A DNA stretch of 64,000 nt. Origin: Bacteroidetes bacterium ADurb.Bin302 (GTDB taxonomy: Bacteria; Bacteroidota; Bacteroidia; Bacteroidales; Paludibacteraceae). The stretch lies in the NCBI GenBank assembly GCA_002069025.1, contig MWBK01000061.1, positions 4,626 to 68,625 on the forward strand, written 5' to 3'. The notes beneath the pieces are model-generated. The model made no database searches. It was not told where the DNA came from and was given only the letters and a program-made list of their open reading frames with translations. A program made the translations under genes and the position numbers. Below, piece by piece: positions 8,532 to 19,927 of the stretch (positions are counted from its first letter, which is position 1; the number at the start of each line of letters is the position of its first letter).

Positions 8532-9430
8532 TTCAAGCTCCGTTTTTACATATAGGCAGCCATATCTGTATTCTATCACCATCAGGTGTTGTCAATCCTG
8601 ATTTTGTATGGAATGCAAAAGACGTTTTAGAGTCATGGGGACTTATTGTTACTATAGGAAAATCGGTTTTTGCTGCGAATGGTCGTTTTGCAGGTACAGA
8701 CGAAGAACGCATCGCTGATATACAATCTGCTATAGATGATAATAATTGTGATGCGATTTTGTGTAGTCGCGGCGGCTATGGATTAGCGAGAATAATTGAT
8801 AAGATTGATTTCTCAAAATTACAAGAAAGACCGAAATGGATACTCGGATTTAGTGATATTACACTCATTCACAGCGCATTATCTTTGCATGGCATTACAT
8901 CAATACATAGTATAATGACTAAAAATTTAGCACTACAAGCTAAGGAAGAGCCTGCATTACGTCTAAAACAATTGCTTTTTGGTGAATTGCCAAGTTATTC
9001 AATTGGTTATGAACGATTTAACAAAAAAGGAACTGCATTAGGTAATTTAGTTGGAGGGAACTTATCTGTTATATACGGACTTCGCGGAACAGCATTTGAT
9101 TTACAAGCTAAAAACAACATACTTTTTATAGAAGACGTATGCGAACCTCTATATCACATTGACCGAATGATACAAAATATTAGACTCGGTGGTATTTTTA
9201 ATCAGATTTCCGGTTTAGTTGTAGGACAGTTTACTGATATTCAAGAAGATACAAGTTTCCCGGATGGTGTATACGGGATAATTGAAAACGCAGTAAAAGA
9301 TTATTCTTTCCCGGTTTGTTATGGTTTTAATGCCGGACATACAGATTATAATCTTCCATTAATATTAGGACACAAAACAAGTCTCTCTGTAAGCGACAAC
9401 GGAGATTCTATACTTACACAAAACATATGA
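8528..9430 (+). CDS. LD-carboxypeptidase (S66 family, LdcA/MccF-like)
   Basis: Serine peptidase expected to remove the terminal D-alanine from tetrapeptide stems in peptidoglycan recycling, or to cleave related amides as MccF does. Visible: the RGGYG loop after S80, the nucleophile motif GFSD with S109, FIEDVCE with the family glutamate, and the C-terminal GHTDYNLPL histidine motif. Length (300) is normal and there is no signal peptide, so it is cytoplasmic. It overlaps porX by 4 nt (ATGA) and the CPBP gene by 4 nt, so the three genes are translationally coupled. Confidence 0.9.
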   Translation: MIQAPFLHIGSHICILSPSGVVNPDFVWNAKDVLESWGLIVTIGKSVFAANGRFAGTDEERIADIQSAIDDNNCDAILCSRGGYGLARIIDKIDFSKLQERPKWILGFSDITLIHSALSLHGITSIHSIMTKNLALQAKEEPALRLKQLLFGELPSYSIGYERFNKKGTALGNLVGGNLSVIYGLRGTAFDLQAKNNILFIEDVCEPLYHIDRMIQNIRLGGIFNQISGLVVGQFTDIQEDTSFPDGVYGIIENAVKDYSFPVCYGFNAGHTDYNLPLILGHKTSLSVSDNGDSILTQNI

Positions 9431-10359
9431 AATTAATCGGTATATTTGATAAAAGCAATAATTTTATAAAAAGTTTGGTAATTATTTTAGTACCATGCTT
9501 CTTATTTTGCTTTTCGTACACAATCATTCTTTTAATTGCTAAACTATCCGGAACTGATTTAAACGTAATCGCAACAGACAAATCATGGATGGAGCAAGTT
9601 CAATTATTTACATCAATATCCGTTTTCATTTTAGGCGCTGTGGTTTGTGCATCTTTACTTGATAAACACCCTTTTAGCTATATATCAGCAAATAAATCGG
9701 TAAAAATTCCTATTTATATTCTTGCTATTTTTTGCCTGTTTTTCTCAGTTCCCTTAATTAACTTCACCACCGAAATAAATAGTCAAATACATCTGCCTGA
9801 TGCACTAAAAGAGCTTGAAGATTACTTACGTTCAATGGAAGAAGCATCCCAAAATATGACAAAATTGTTTTTATCCGGGAATGGTTTTAAGGATTATCTA
9901 TTTACAATATTTTTAATGGCTTTAATACCTGCTGTTGGGGAGGAGTTTTTTTTCAGGGGGATCTTACAATCGTATCTAAAAAGCCTAACAAATAATAATC
10001 ACGCAGCTATTTGGTTGACAGCTTTTATATTCAGTTTAATACATTTTCAGTTCTTAGGATTCATACCGCGTATGTTGCTAGGAGCACTACTCGGTTATTT
10101 ATTAGTCTGGACAGGATCAATTTGGGTTCCTATAGTTGCTCATTTTACAAATAATGCATTGGCAGTTACGGGTTATTGGCTACTACAACACAAATATATA
10201 GATGTTGATATAGACAATGTAGGTGTGGGTGATGATTTAATAATCAATGTGCTATTGCCAACAGCTATTTTAGGAATATTGCTATTTTTATTACGTCATT
10301 TATCTTCATCACCTGAAACAGGTAATCCCAAAGCTTGGCGCTCCTTACGACGTAAATAA
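9427..10359 (+). CDS. CPBP-family intramembrane metalloprotease
   Basis: Integral membrane protein with about seven hydrophobic segments and the CPBP (ABI/CAAX-protease-like) signature: EExxxR with E172, E173 and R177, then the histidine motif in SLIHFQ, then HFTNNAL. These form the glutamate/histidine active site of type II CAAX-prenyl-endopeptidase relatives; the bacterial substrate is unknown. It is the last gene of the porX unit. Its final 64 nt overlap the 3' end of the convergent gene, so the C-terminal tail after the last helix is encoded antisense to another protein. Confidence 0.88.
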   Translation: MKLIGIFDKSNNFIKSLVIILVPCFLFCFSYTIILLIAKLSGTDLNVIATDKSWMEQVQLFTSISVFILGAVVCASLLDKHPFSYISANKSVKIPIYILAIFCLFFSVPLINFTTEINSQIHLPDALKELEDYLRSMEEASQNMTKLFLSGNGFKDYLFTIFLMALIPAVGEEFFFRGILQSYLKSLTNNNHAAIWLTAFIFSLIHFQFLGFIPRMLLGALLGYLLVWTGSIWVPIVAHFTNNALAVTGYWLLQHKYIDVDIDNVGVGDDLIINVLLPTAILGILLFLLRHLSSSPETGNPKAWRSLRRK

Positions 10360-11024
10360 TAAACAATACCAAATTCTTTGGCTCTATTTTGCATTTCTTC
10401 GGTCCCTAATTCGGCATAAGCTTTCTCTATTTGATCCCAAAGATTTAAGATAAGTGCATCTGCCTGAATACGCAATTTTTGAACTGATTCCAAATATCTG
10501 TCTGTATTCTTTTTTGATACTTTCTTTGTTTGGAAACTATCACAAAATTGATCATAATGAACTGAAACTTTGCTTATTGCTGGATTATAAATAGGAGCTC
10601 CACCACTGCGTGTACGCTCGCTTTCACCATCGATAATATTCTTGCCCCATTCAATCAGCAACATCTCTGTACTCAAATCAGGAACTGAATAATTATCAGG
10701 TAATAGTTTGTATAATAGTTTCTTCTCAGGTTTAATCTCGTTACGTTGGCAAGATAGATTCAATACTTGAATAAAATGTGAAATATACATACGAACCATT
10801 CGCACTTGATTCTGGTACTTTTGATTTTTTGCAAACTGAGTTTCAACAGAAGTTTTATATTCAGCTATCGCTCTCTCAAAAAAAGGAATAAAGGCACTAA
10901 TCTCATGCACTATCTTTGAAGAGTAAGGAACATTTTCTGCACCTTTTAATTCATATTGCTTGCGAGCAACCTGAAGAGCTCTCATTCGAGCTGCGTCAGT
11001 ATTAGGTAAACGTCGATATGGCAT
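10296..11024 (-). CDS. Conserved Bacteroidetes protein of unknown function
   Basis: 242-residue soluble, mostly helical protein beginning MPYRRLPNTDAARMRAL, an N-terminus I associate with a widespread but uncharacterised Bacteroidetes family. No catalytic motif is recognised. Charged, helix-rich stretches (about 45-110 and 165-225) suggest a helical bundle. Its 3' end overlaps the CPBP gene by 64 nt in convergent orientation with no terminator hairpin. It lies 86 nt downstream of the polyprenyl synthase gene on the same strand. Confidence 0.8.
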   Translation of the reverse strand: MPYRRLPNTDAARMRALQVARKQYELKGAENVPYSSKIVHEISAFIPFFERAIAEYKTSVETQFAKNQKYQNQVRMVRMYISHFIQVLNLSCQRNEIKPEKKLLYKLLPDNYSVPDLSTEMLLIEWGKNIIDGESERTRSGGAPIYNPAISKVSVHYDQFCDSFQTKKVSKKNTDRYLESVQKLRIQADALILNLWDQIEKAYAELGTEEMQNRAKEFGIVYYLRRKERQALGLPVSGDEDK

Positions 11025-11110
11025 GGCTTTTTTCGATTAAATTATTGATTTACCGAGGTAAAAATAGAAACAATAATTGAAACGAAAAAACTTTTCAACA
11101 AAAAAAATAT

Positions 11111-12091
11111 TTATTTTTTTCTACAAAGCAAGGATTTAGCAAAATTTAGTAGTACAATATTCTTATTATCAGAGCATTGTAAATTCTTTATAGATTCGAC
11201 TGATTCATTAAAATAAAAATTCATCTTCTCTTCGCACCGAAAATCCACTCCGGTTTTTTTGTATATTTCAGTGATTGCAGCAATTTTATCGGAAGCATGT
11301 TTTGGATCATTATTTGCTACCCAATTTTCTAATTCAGCCTTGGTCTCTGCTTGTGCTAAAGAACTAGCTTCAATAAGTAAAAATGTCTTTTTATTAGCAA
11401 GTATGTCGCCTCCTATATTTTTACCGAAAACAAGTTTATCTCCAAATACATCCAGATAATCATCACGTAATTGAAATGCTATACCTATGTTTATACCAAA
11501 ATTATATAAACAATTGGCATCTTGGTCATTGGCACCGCCTATAATAGCACCGATTTTTAAACTTCCTGCAAGTAGCACAGCTGTTTTTAGGCGTATCATT
11601 TCTATATAGTCTACCATAGAAACATCCGTACGTGTTTCGAACTCCATATCATACTGCTGACCATCGCAAACTTCTAATGCAGTCTGAGAAAACACATCAA
11701 GAACTTTCTTTAATACATTAGGAGGACAATCGGCTATTAGCTTGTATGCCTCAATAAGCATTGCATCACCGGATAATATTGCAGTATTATCATTCCAACG
11801 TTTATGCACTGTGGGTTTACCTCTACGCGTATCTGCTTTGTCCATAATATCATCGTGCAAAAGAGTGAAATTATGGAAAACCTCCAAAGCTATTGCAGGA
11901 TTAACCGCACTTTGCAAGTCATCTGTATATAGATTACAAGCCATTAATGCTAAAACCGGACGTAGGCGCTTTCCGCTTAAAGAAAGAACATATTCTATGG
12001 GATCGTACAAACCGATCGGTTCTTTCTTCCAATTCATACTAACTATGGCTTGCTCAACCAAAGCAAACAATTCGTCTTGTGTTTTTTGCAT
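11111..12091 (-). CDS. Polyprenyl synthetase (short-chain type, IspA/GGPPS-like)
   Basis: Trans-isoprenyl diphosphate synthase of 326 residues that condenses isopentenyl diphosphate with allylic diphosphates. Both aspartate-rich motifs are present: LLHDDIMDKAD (first) and FQLRDDYLD (second), with KRLRPVL and GQQYDMEFE between. Chain length cannot be fixed from sequence, but farnesyl- or geranylgeranyl-type is likely. The ATG follows the purine-rich GAGGTAG, a rare clear Shine-Dalgarno here, which overlaps the ddl stop codon. It is co-transcribed with ddl, linking lipid-carrier and peptidoglycan precursor supply. Confidence 0.92.
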   Translation of the reverse strand: MQKTQDELFALVEQAIVSMNWKKEPIGLYDPIEYVLSLSGKRLRPVLALMACNLYTDDLQSAVNPAIALEVFHNFTLLHDDIMDKADTRRGKPTVHKRWNDNTAILSGDAMLIEAYKLIADCPPNVLKKVLDVFSQTALEVCDGQQYDMEFETRTDVSMVDYIEMIRLKTAVLLAGSLKIGAIIGGANDQDANCLYNFGINIGIAFQLRDDYLDVFGDKLVFGKNIGGDILANKKTFLLIEASSLAQAETKAELENWVANNDPKHASDKIAAITEIYKKTGVDFRCEEKMNFYFNESVESIKNLQCSDNKNIVLLNFAKSLLCRKK

Positions 12092-12093
12092 AT

Positions 12094-13077
12094 CTACCTC
12101 CCTATTTCGTTTTCAATAATATCCGTCATTACGTCTTTAATATCCAAACCGGCAGCACGAACTTGCTGTGGGACAAAACTTGTAGCAGTCATTCCTGGTG
12201 TCGTGTTTGCTTCCAGGACATACGGAACACCGTCTTCACTAACTATATAGTCAATGCGTACAATGCCTTTGCATCCCAATATATCGTAATATTTTGCTGT
12301 TTGAGCTTGGATTTCGGCTGTCAGTTCGGGAGACAAGCGCGCAGGAGTAATTTCTTGCACTTGACCATTGTATTTAGCATCATAATCAAAAAACTCATTT
12401 GATGTTACAACCTCTGTCAAAGGGAAAACAACTGTTTTGCTTTTTGTTTTATACATACCGCAAGTTAGCTCCGTGCCTTTTAAGAAAGATTCAACAATAA
12501 CCTCATCACCCTCTTGAAAAGCCATATCAATAGCCGGTATAATTGTTTCTTCGGCCTTTACTTTAGTAACTCCGAAGCTACTACCTCCAACATTTGATTT
12601 TACGAAACAAGGTAAGCCTAATTGAGATATAATATTTTTTGCATCAAACTCATTCCCTTTACGTATCAAAATAGATTTTGCAGTTTTAGCACCAAAGGCT
12701 TGCAAGTATCTGTTACATGCAAATTTATTGAAAGTCATTGAGGCTGCTAATACACCACAACAAGAGTATTTTAAACCCAACAAATCAAAATATCCTTGCA
12801 AAATTCCGTTTTCGCCGGGTGTTCCGTGAATTGTTATGTACGCAAAATCAAAATTATGTTTCTTGCCGTCAGACGACACATAAGAAAAGTCATTTTTGTC
12901 AATCGGATATTTTTCTGTTTCAGATAATTCTGCTTGCCATGCCTTTTTTGTAATAGTTACAACTGTCGTTTCGTACCTATCTGCATCAATAAAAGATTTG
13001 ATTCCTTGTGCACTTCTTAAAGACACACCAAACTCTGAAGAGTCACCTCCGGCTACAATTGCAATCTGTGGTTTCAT
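12094..13077 (-). CDS. ddl: D-alanine--D-alanine ligase
   Basis: ATP-grasp ligase making the D-Ala-D-Ala dipeptide for peptidoglycan, in the cytoplasm. Motifs: IAVVAGGDSSE-type N-terminus, HGTPGENG, KSNVGGSSFGV for ATP binding, and the C-terminal VLEANTTPGMT loop that carries metal-binding residues. 327 residues is normal. The polyprenyl synthase gene starts 2 nt after its stop. The promoter region upstream carries a 14-bp palindrome. Confidence 0.95.
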   Translation of the reverse strand: MKPQIAIVAGGDSSEFGVSLRSAQGIKSFIDADRYETTVVTITKKAWQAELSETEKYPIDKNDFSYVSSDGKKHNFDFAYITIHGTPGENGILQGYFDLLGLKYSCCGVLAASMTFNKFACNRYLQAFGAKTAKSILIRKGNEFDAKNIISQLGLPCFVKSNVGGSSFGVTKVKAEETIIPAIDMAFQEGDEVIVESFLKGTELTCGMYKTKSKTVVFPLTEVVTSNEFFDYDAKYNGQVQEITPARLSPELTAEIQAQTAKYYDILGCKGIVRIDYIVSEDGVPYVLEANTTPGMTATSFVPQQVRAAGLDIKDVMTDIIENEIGR

Positions 13078-13096
13078 AACAATTTTATACTAAATT

Positions 13097-13110
13097 GATT
13101 GTTAACAATC
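13097..13110. promoter_or_regulatory. 14-bp palindrome in the ddl 5' region
   Basis: GATTGTTAACAATC is a perfect palindrome lying between the putative ddl -7 element and the ddl start. It could be an operator site or a small 5' hairpin. Confidence 0.35.
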
Positions 13111-13128
13111 TTGAGTCAAACAAAGTTT

Positions 13129-13136
13129 CAAAAATA
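13129..13136 (-). promoter_or_regulatory. Possible ddl promoter -7 element
   Basis: On the - strand TATTTTTG fits TAnnTTTG, 51 nt before the ddl ATG at 13077. The -33 element is poor. Confidence 0.4.
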
Positions 13137-13235
13137 CTACAATTTTTTCAATACAATAGGCATATTTTGTCATCTTTTTTGTTATTTGTAGATTAATTAG
13201 AATCCTAAAAGTTTCGTCCTCTCATACTTTTTTTG

Positions 13236-13243
13236 TAAATTTG
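13236..13243 (+). promoter_or_regulatory. gyrB promoter -7 element
   Basis: TAAATTTG with a weak TTTC about 20 nt upstream; the gyrB ATG is 54 nt downstream. The remaining ddl-gyrB gap shows no other feature. Confidence 0.5.
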
Positions 13244-13294
13244 TACGTTTATTGAGCATTGAAATTAATACTAATTTTTATTACAATCAGATAA

Positions 13295-15262
<1,968 letters not shown>

Positions 15263-15268
15263 TAGGAT

Positions 15269-15823
15269 ATGAATATTTGCGTTTTTTGCTCATCAAGTGA
15301 TAAAATTGCCGATTCTTACGCAGAGTCTGCGGAACAACTAGGCAAATGGATTGGGCTTAATAGTCACACATTGGTATACGGAGGTGCCTCTAAAGGTTTA
15401 ATGGAAGTCTGTGCCAAATCTGTATTCGAAAATGGGGGAGACGTTATAAGTATAATCCCGCATTTTGTTGATAGCAGAGGTATTGTTAGTCAATATGCAG
15501 GACAGGTTTTCAGAGTTGACAACCTTGCCCAACGCAAAGAAATGATGCAGGAATATGCTGATGCATTTGTAGTTCTTCCCGGTGGCATAGGCACTTTAGA
15601 CGAGTTATTCAGTGCATTAGCCTGTTGTGTAGTTGGAGAGATTTCAAAACCCATAATCATTTTGAATCAAAATGGCATCTACGAGAATCTGCAACAGCAA
15701 ATAATTCGCATGACCCAAGAAGGCTTTATCCCAAAAGAGCCTCAATTTGAAGCTCAATTTGTGGAAAATGTTGAACTTTGCATAAAAGCATTATCATTCA
15801 TTGATTCAGAAAACCAACAATAA
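15269..15823 (+). CDS. LOG-family protein (nucleoside 5'-monophosphate phosphoribohydrolase)
   Basis: 184-residue TIGR00730/LOG protein. Signature PGGIGTLDE with the preceding RKEMM supplies the catalytic arginine and glutamate of the nucleotide-binding Rossmann fold; VYGGASKGLM is the N-terminal glycine-rich loop. Family knowledge: members release the base from cytokinin ribotides or purine nucleoside monophosphates; many are misannotated as lysine decarboxylases. The physiological role here is unclear. Confidence 0.9.
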   Translation: MNICVFCSSSDKIADSYAESAEQLGKWIGLNSHTLVYGGASKGLMEVCAKSVFENGGDVISIIPHFVDSRGIVSQYAGQVFRVDNLAQRKEMMQEYADAFVVLPGGIGTLDELFSALACCVVGEISKPIIILNQNGIYENLQQQIIRMTQEGFIPKEPQFEAQFVENVELCIKALSFIDSENQQ

Positions 15824-15836
15824 AAAAATTGACGAA

Positions 15837-16442
15837 ATGAAGTTTACATCATTATGCACCGAAATATTTAGTCAGTCTATTAATAACTACCATAAAACCG
15901 ATAATGTTGATGCTAGTATATACAATCCTTATCCTAGCAAATCCATAGAATATTATCTTTATTTAAAAAATTGGATTGATACAGTTCAATGGCATTTAGA
16001 AGATATAATAAGGGATCCGAATATCGAAGCTCGTGAAGCCTTAGCCATTAAACGCCGCATTGACAAGTCAAATCAAGATAGAACAGACCTGGTAGAATTG
16101 ATTGATAGCTATTTTCTAGACTTATACAAAGATGTAAAACACTTAGATAGTGCTACTATCAACACAGAAAGTCCGGCATGGGCAATCGATCGATTGTCGA
16201 TCTTAGCTCTCAAAATATATCACATGAAACAAGAAACCTTGCGTTCCGACTCATCTGCAGATCATAAAAAGCAGTGCGAATGCAAGTTAGCCATACTAAA
16301 TCAGCAAAACATAGATCTACAAACGGCTATTGACCAATTATTAGAAGATATCGCATCAGGACGAAAATTCATGAAAGTATACAAACAAATGAAAATGTAT
16401 AACGACCCTGAATTGAATCCTACACTATACGGCAATAAATAG
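15837..16442 (+). CDS. DUF4254 protein
   Basis: 201-residue helical protein of the DUF4254 family. Recognisable stretches are SINNYHKTD, LKNWIDTVQWHLEDIIRDP and the RRIDKSNQDRTDLVE segment. Function unknown. An in-frame TTG at 15801 would overlap the LOG gene; the ATG at 15837, after the LOG stop, gives the expected MKFTSLCTEIF N-terminus. A GT9 gene follows after 2 nt, and in Bacteroidetes the family commonly sits beside this glycosyltransferase, so a role in LPS-core or glycan synthesis is a reasonable guess. Confidence 0.85.
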   Translation: MKFTSLCTEIFSQSINNYHKTDNVDASIYNPYPSKSIEYYLYLKNWIDTVQWHLEDIIRDPNIEAREALAIKRRIDKSNQDRTDLVELIDSYFLDLYKDVKHLDSATINTESPAWAIDRLSILALKIYHMKQETLRSDSSADHKKQCECKLAILNQQNIDLQTAIDQLLEDIASGRKFMKVYKQMKMYNDPELNPTLYGNK

Positions 16443-16444
16443 AA

Positions 16445-17458
16445 ATGGCACGAATCCTTGTAATTCGGTTTGCATCCTTGGGAGATATCGCTATATCAAT
16501 ACCTCCGGTATTAGCTTTTGCAGAGCAATATCCAAATCACGAGTTATTTTATTTGAGCAATAAGCGATTCGCATCTCTATTTGAAACTATGCCTGATAAC
16601 GTACACTTTATTGGTGCCGATTTAAAAGGAGAACACTCTTCTTTATATGGATTATATAAACTCGCTAAAGAATTTAGGAAACTGAAGATTGACTATGTTG
16701 CTGATTTTCATAATGTTATAAAAAGCCAATTTATCTGCAGTATATTGAGATTATCCGGAATTAAAATTGCATCACGCAAGAAAGATAAAATAAGCAGATT
16801 AAAACTATTGCACAGACATGGAAAAGCCATCTATGATTTAAAATCGTATCACGAACGATATGCAGATGTTTTCGCAGATTTATCTCTCCCTATAAAACTG
16901 AAGTTCCAAAAACTTAATATACCATCACCAATAATTAAGCCTGAAAACGAAAAGTGGATAGGTATAGCTCCATTCTCTGCACACAAAGGCAAAATATATC
17001 CAATAGAAAAAATAGAAGAAATTGTTGCATACTATTCATCAAAGGCCAATATAAAACTTTTCTTGTTTGGAGGTGGTAAGTATGAATCTTCTGTATTTGA
17101 GAAATGGATTGATACATATAAAACTCCTTTTTCAATGGTAGGCAAATACGAACTACAAGAAGAGCTTGGAGTTATGGGAAAATTAGATGTAATGGTCTCT
17201 ATGGATTCTGCAAATATGCATCTCGCAGCATTAATGAATACAACTGTAATCTCTATATGGGGACCATCGCATCCTGCTATAGGATTCAGACCGTGGAATC
17301 AGAATAAAGACACCTTTATACAAATAGACCTGCCATGCAGACCATGCTCAGAATGGGGTGCAAAACCATGCAAAAGTGGTGATTTTGCTTGTATGCAAGG
17401 TATAAAAGTTCAAACTATTACAAATAAAATTGATAGTCTGATATATGGCAAAAATTAA
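16445..17458 (+). CDS. Glycosyltransferase family 9 (heptosyltransferase-like)
   Basis: 337-residue GT-B enzyme resembling ADP-heptose:LPS heptosyltransferases. The N-terminus ILVIRFASLGDIAISIPPV contains the acceptor-side motif with the conserved aspartate. The C-terminal domain has MVSMDSANMHLAALMNTTVISIWGPSHP, the donor-binding D-[ST]-x-x-x-H motif. It should act on the cytoplasmic face to extend a lipid A core or similar glycan. The exact sugar cannot be read. It overlaps the next glycosyltransferase by 14 nt. Confidence 0.88.
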   Translation: MARILVIRFASLGDIAISIPPVLAFAEQYPNHELFYLSNKRFASLFETMPDNVHFIGADLKGEHSSLYGLYKLAKEFRKLKIDYVADFHNVIKSQFICSILRLSGIKIASRKKDKISRLKLLHRHGKAIYDLKSYHERYADVFADLSLPIKLKFQKLNIPSPIIKPENEKWIGIAPFSAHKGKIYPIEKIEEIVAYYSSKANIKLFLFGGGKYESSVFEKWIDTYKTPFSMVGKYELQEELGVMGKLDVMVSMDSANMHLAALMNTTVISIWGPSHPAIGFRPWNQNKDTFIQIDLPCRPCSEWGAKPCKSGDFACMQGIKVQTITNKIDSLIYGKN

Positions 17459-18524
17459 TAAGAAACGTATACTTATTGACCTTTACATGATCAAACACCC
17501 GAATTGCGGATTTGGTCAGATTGCTATTAATTATGCAAAATACTTTCTTAACGAATACCATGCCGGCGAAGACTTTGATATTTATCTGTTAGTTCCAAAA
17601 CAATATATAGGAGCTTTTGGTACAGAAGTTAAATATATAAATGCAGTATGGTGGAAAAAAATTTTTAAGAAATGTATCCCATTTATGGACATTTGGCATT
17701 CCACAAATCAAATACCAAGATTTATGCCATACGCCAAAAAAACAAAATATTTGCTCACACTGCACGATTTTAACCACGAATACGAAAAAAAAGGTGCAGC
17801 ATTGCGGCATAGTAGGAGACACTGGGCTGCACTAATTAAACGTTCGGACCTAATTGTATGTATATCGCAGTTTACCGCAGCAGAAACAAAGAAATACGCT
17901 AATATCGAAGGTAAACCAAACCCTATGGTAATTCTAAACGGAGTTGAGCAATTTGACAACCAAATTGCTAGCAAACCAACAAGCATCGTTTCTGATAAGC
18001 CGTTTTTCTTCAGCATAGGTGAAATGAGGGCTAAGAAAAACTTTCACGTATTACTTGATATGATGAAATTGATGCCTGACAAGCAATTATATCTTGCAGG
18101 TTCTCCTACTACAGAATATGCTGCATTATTAAGCAAACGCATTCAAGATGAGCATATTGACAATGTAAAAATGTTGGGTAGAATAAGTGATGAGGAACGT
18201 ATTTGGCTATATGCAAATTGTGAAGCATTCGTATTTCCTTCTTTGTTTGAAGGCTTTGGATTACCCATTATTGAGGCTATGCAATTTGGGAAGCCTGTAT
18301 TTTCATCTACCTTTACAAGTTTAAAAGAAATTGGTGGAGAATATGCTTTCTTTTGGCAGAATTTTGATGCAAAAACAATGTCTGAAACTGTTAGGAATGG
18401 TCTTGAAACATTTAAAAACGACAATACTCTAGCAGAAAAAGAGAAAGAATATGCTGCCGGTTTTTCTTATCAAAAGAATATTGAAAGCTACTTAAAGCTC
18501 TATCGAGAATTGCTTGCTGATTGA
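17445..18524 (+). CDS. Glycosyltransferase family 4
   Basis: 359-residue retaining GT-B glycosyltransferase. Visible: FSIGEMRAKKNFHVLLDMM at the start of the nucleotide-sugar domain and FPSLFEGFGLPIIEAMQFGKPV, the EX7E donor motif. The N-terminus MIKHPNCGFGQIAINYAKYF resembles Bacteroidetes core-oligosaccharide enzymes. It is translationally coupled to the GT9 gene by a 14-nt overlap. Its last 25 nt overlap the convergent O-antigen ligase-like gene; no terminator is visible. Confidence 0.9.
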   Translation: MAKINKKRILIDLYMIKHPNCGFGQIAINYAKYFLNEYHAGEDFDIYLLVPKQYIGAFGTEVKYINAVWWKKIFKKCIPFMDIWHSTNQIPRFMPYAKKTKYLLTLHDFNHEYEKKGAALRHSRRHWAALIKRSDLIVCISQFTAAETKKYANIEGKPNPMVILNGVEQFDNQIASKPTSIVSDKPFFFSIGEMRAKKNFHVLLDMMKLMPDKQLYLAGSPTTEYAALLSKRIQDEHIDNVKMLGRISDEERIWLYANCEAFVFPSLFEGFGLPIIEAMQFGKPVFSSTFTSLKEIGGEYAFFWQNFDAKTMSETVRNGLETFKNDNTLAEKEKEYAAGFSYQKNIESYLKLYRELLAD

Positions 18525-19927
18525 GGACACAACAGAAAGACAAAAGCCAAAAAAAACATTGTTCCTTTGGGCAAATAAAAGGGCATCTCTATTTGCATTA
18601 TCATAAAAAATATCACCATAAAAACCAGTAATGGATAGTTATGACGTTTTATGGATATAACAAACAGATAAATAGTCATAGCTAAAGATAGTAACACTCC
18701 GACTATACCGGTCTGCATCAAATCTCCTATAAATTGATGATGAGGATTTGCCAATCCTACATATGCAAATTCATAGCCTAATGAATGTGCGAATTCTTCC
18801 GAATCCATTATAGCTCTTATTCCCTCAACGCCTGTTCCCAAAAGGTAATTAGTTTTTATGTATGCGAACGCTGTGCCAAAATTCTGCACACGAGCGGTAT
18901 CTTTAAAAAATGATTCAATAAAAGGACTAGCAAAATACATAGCTATTACAAGCATAATAAAAGACAAGGAGGTCCCGAATATTATCAGCTTTTTGTGACG
19001 CCTTAAAAGATATGCAATACCTAAAACAAACACTAAAAACCAAGTAATAATACCTATGCGAGATTGGGTTATTAACACCAAAACCAGTGACATACAAGTA
19101 TATATTGCTAATTCTATAGTGTTAACACGCGAAATATCCAGCTTTTTTTGCCACATATAAAATCCACAAGCCAAAGCAAATAAATAGGCTACCGCATTAT
19201 ATGTAGGATGATAATAATTAGACCACGCAAATATGTAATCGTAAACGGCAATATCATTAAACGTCGCTTTTTTAATTACAAACCAATCGCTTATCGGCAT
19301 ATTTAAATATACACTTTGAGCTATCCAGCAACATAATGATATACCTACAAATACGAACATAAACCTAAAAAATAAAAGCAAAATCATGTCTCGCATATTT
19401 TGTTTTATTTCTATTAAACAAAATACTATTGGTACAACTAAAAACAACAAATACACAAATAGTAATCTATTAAGACCTTTGTTAAATTCAGGCATCCATA
19501 TTAAACTAATTAAATGCCAAGAAAAATACATTACAGCAAGCCAAAACATAAAATCAGGAATCCGAAAATGCTTATTCCTGATGCCATAATAAATCGCATA
19601 TAAAGCGAATAAAACAAATGTCTGCCACTCTAAGTGTATTGTAAAATTTAGAGCGAGAATCCATATTGATAAAAATGCGTATAAGATCTTAGTCTGAAGA
19701 TTAAACTCTTTGAATGGAGGATAAAAGGAAATCCATAATAATGATGACGATATAATGAACATGGCTATCGCTGCATCATAAAAAAAAGCATATTGCTGCT
19801 TAATATTATAAAACGCGTTGCTTGGGAATGCTAATTGTAGTACGAATTCCAAGCATAGCAACAATAAAACAAGGATTTGAGGAATAAATACTAAGTATTT
19901 ACTCATAGTAGTTTTATTACAACACAT
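18500..19927 (-). CDS. O-antigen ligase / polymerase-like membrane protein
   Basis: 475-residue membrane protein with about 11-12 hydrophobic helices and a large periplasmic loop before the last helices. This loop has an H-rich stretch GLANPHHQFIGDLMQTG, typical of the Wzy_C (WaaL/O-antigen ligase) superfamily, where a periplasmic histidine acts in glycan transfer from a lipid carrier. I cannot separate ligase from polymerase by sequence. The GT2-like gene upstream overlaps it by 11 nt, and it converges on the GT9/GT4 unit. Confidence 0.85.
   Translation of the reverse strand: MCCNKTTMSKYLVFIPQILVLLLLCLEFVLQLAFPSNAFYNIKQQYAFFYDAAIAMFIISSSLLWISFYPPFKEFNLQTKILYAFLSIWILALNFTIHLEWQTFVLFALYAIYYGIRNKHFRIPDFMFWLAVMYFSWHLISLIWMPEFNKGLNRLLFVYLLFLVVPIVFCLIEIKQNMRDMILLLFFRFMFVFVGISLCCWIAQSVYLNMPISDWFVIKKATFNDIAVYDYIFAWSNYYHPTYNAVAYLFALACGFYMWQKKLDISRVNTIELAIYTCMSLVLVLITQSRIGIITWFLVFVLGIAYLLRRHKKLIIFGTSLSFIMLVIAMYFASPFIESFFKDTARVQNFGTAFAYIKTNYLLGTGVEGIRAIMDSEEFAHSLGYEFAYVGLANPHHQFIGDLMQTGIVGVLLSLAMTIYLFVISIKRHNYPLLVFMVIFFMIMQIEMPFYLPKGTMFFLAFVFLLCPQSASNSR

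Noticed and set aside
15801..15836. TTG start of the DUF4254 gene overlapping the LOG gene
   Set aside because: Twelve extra residues without family match; the ATG at 15837 lies just after the LOG stop.
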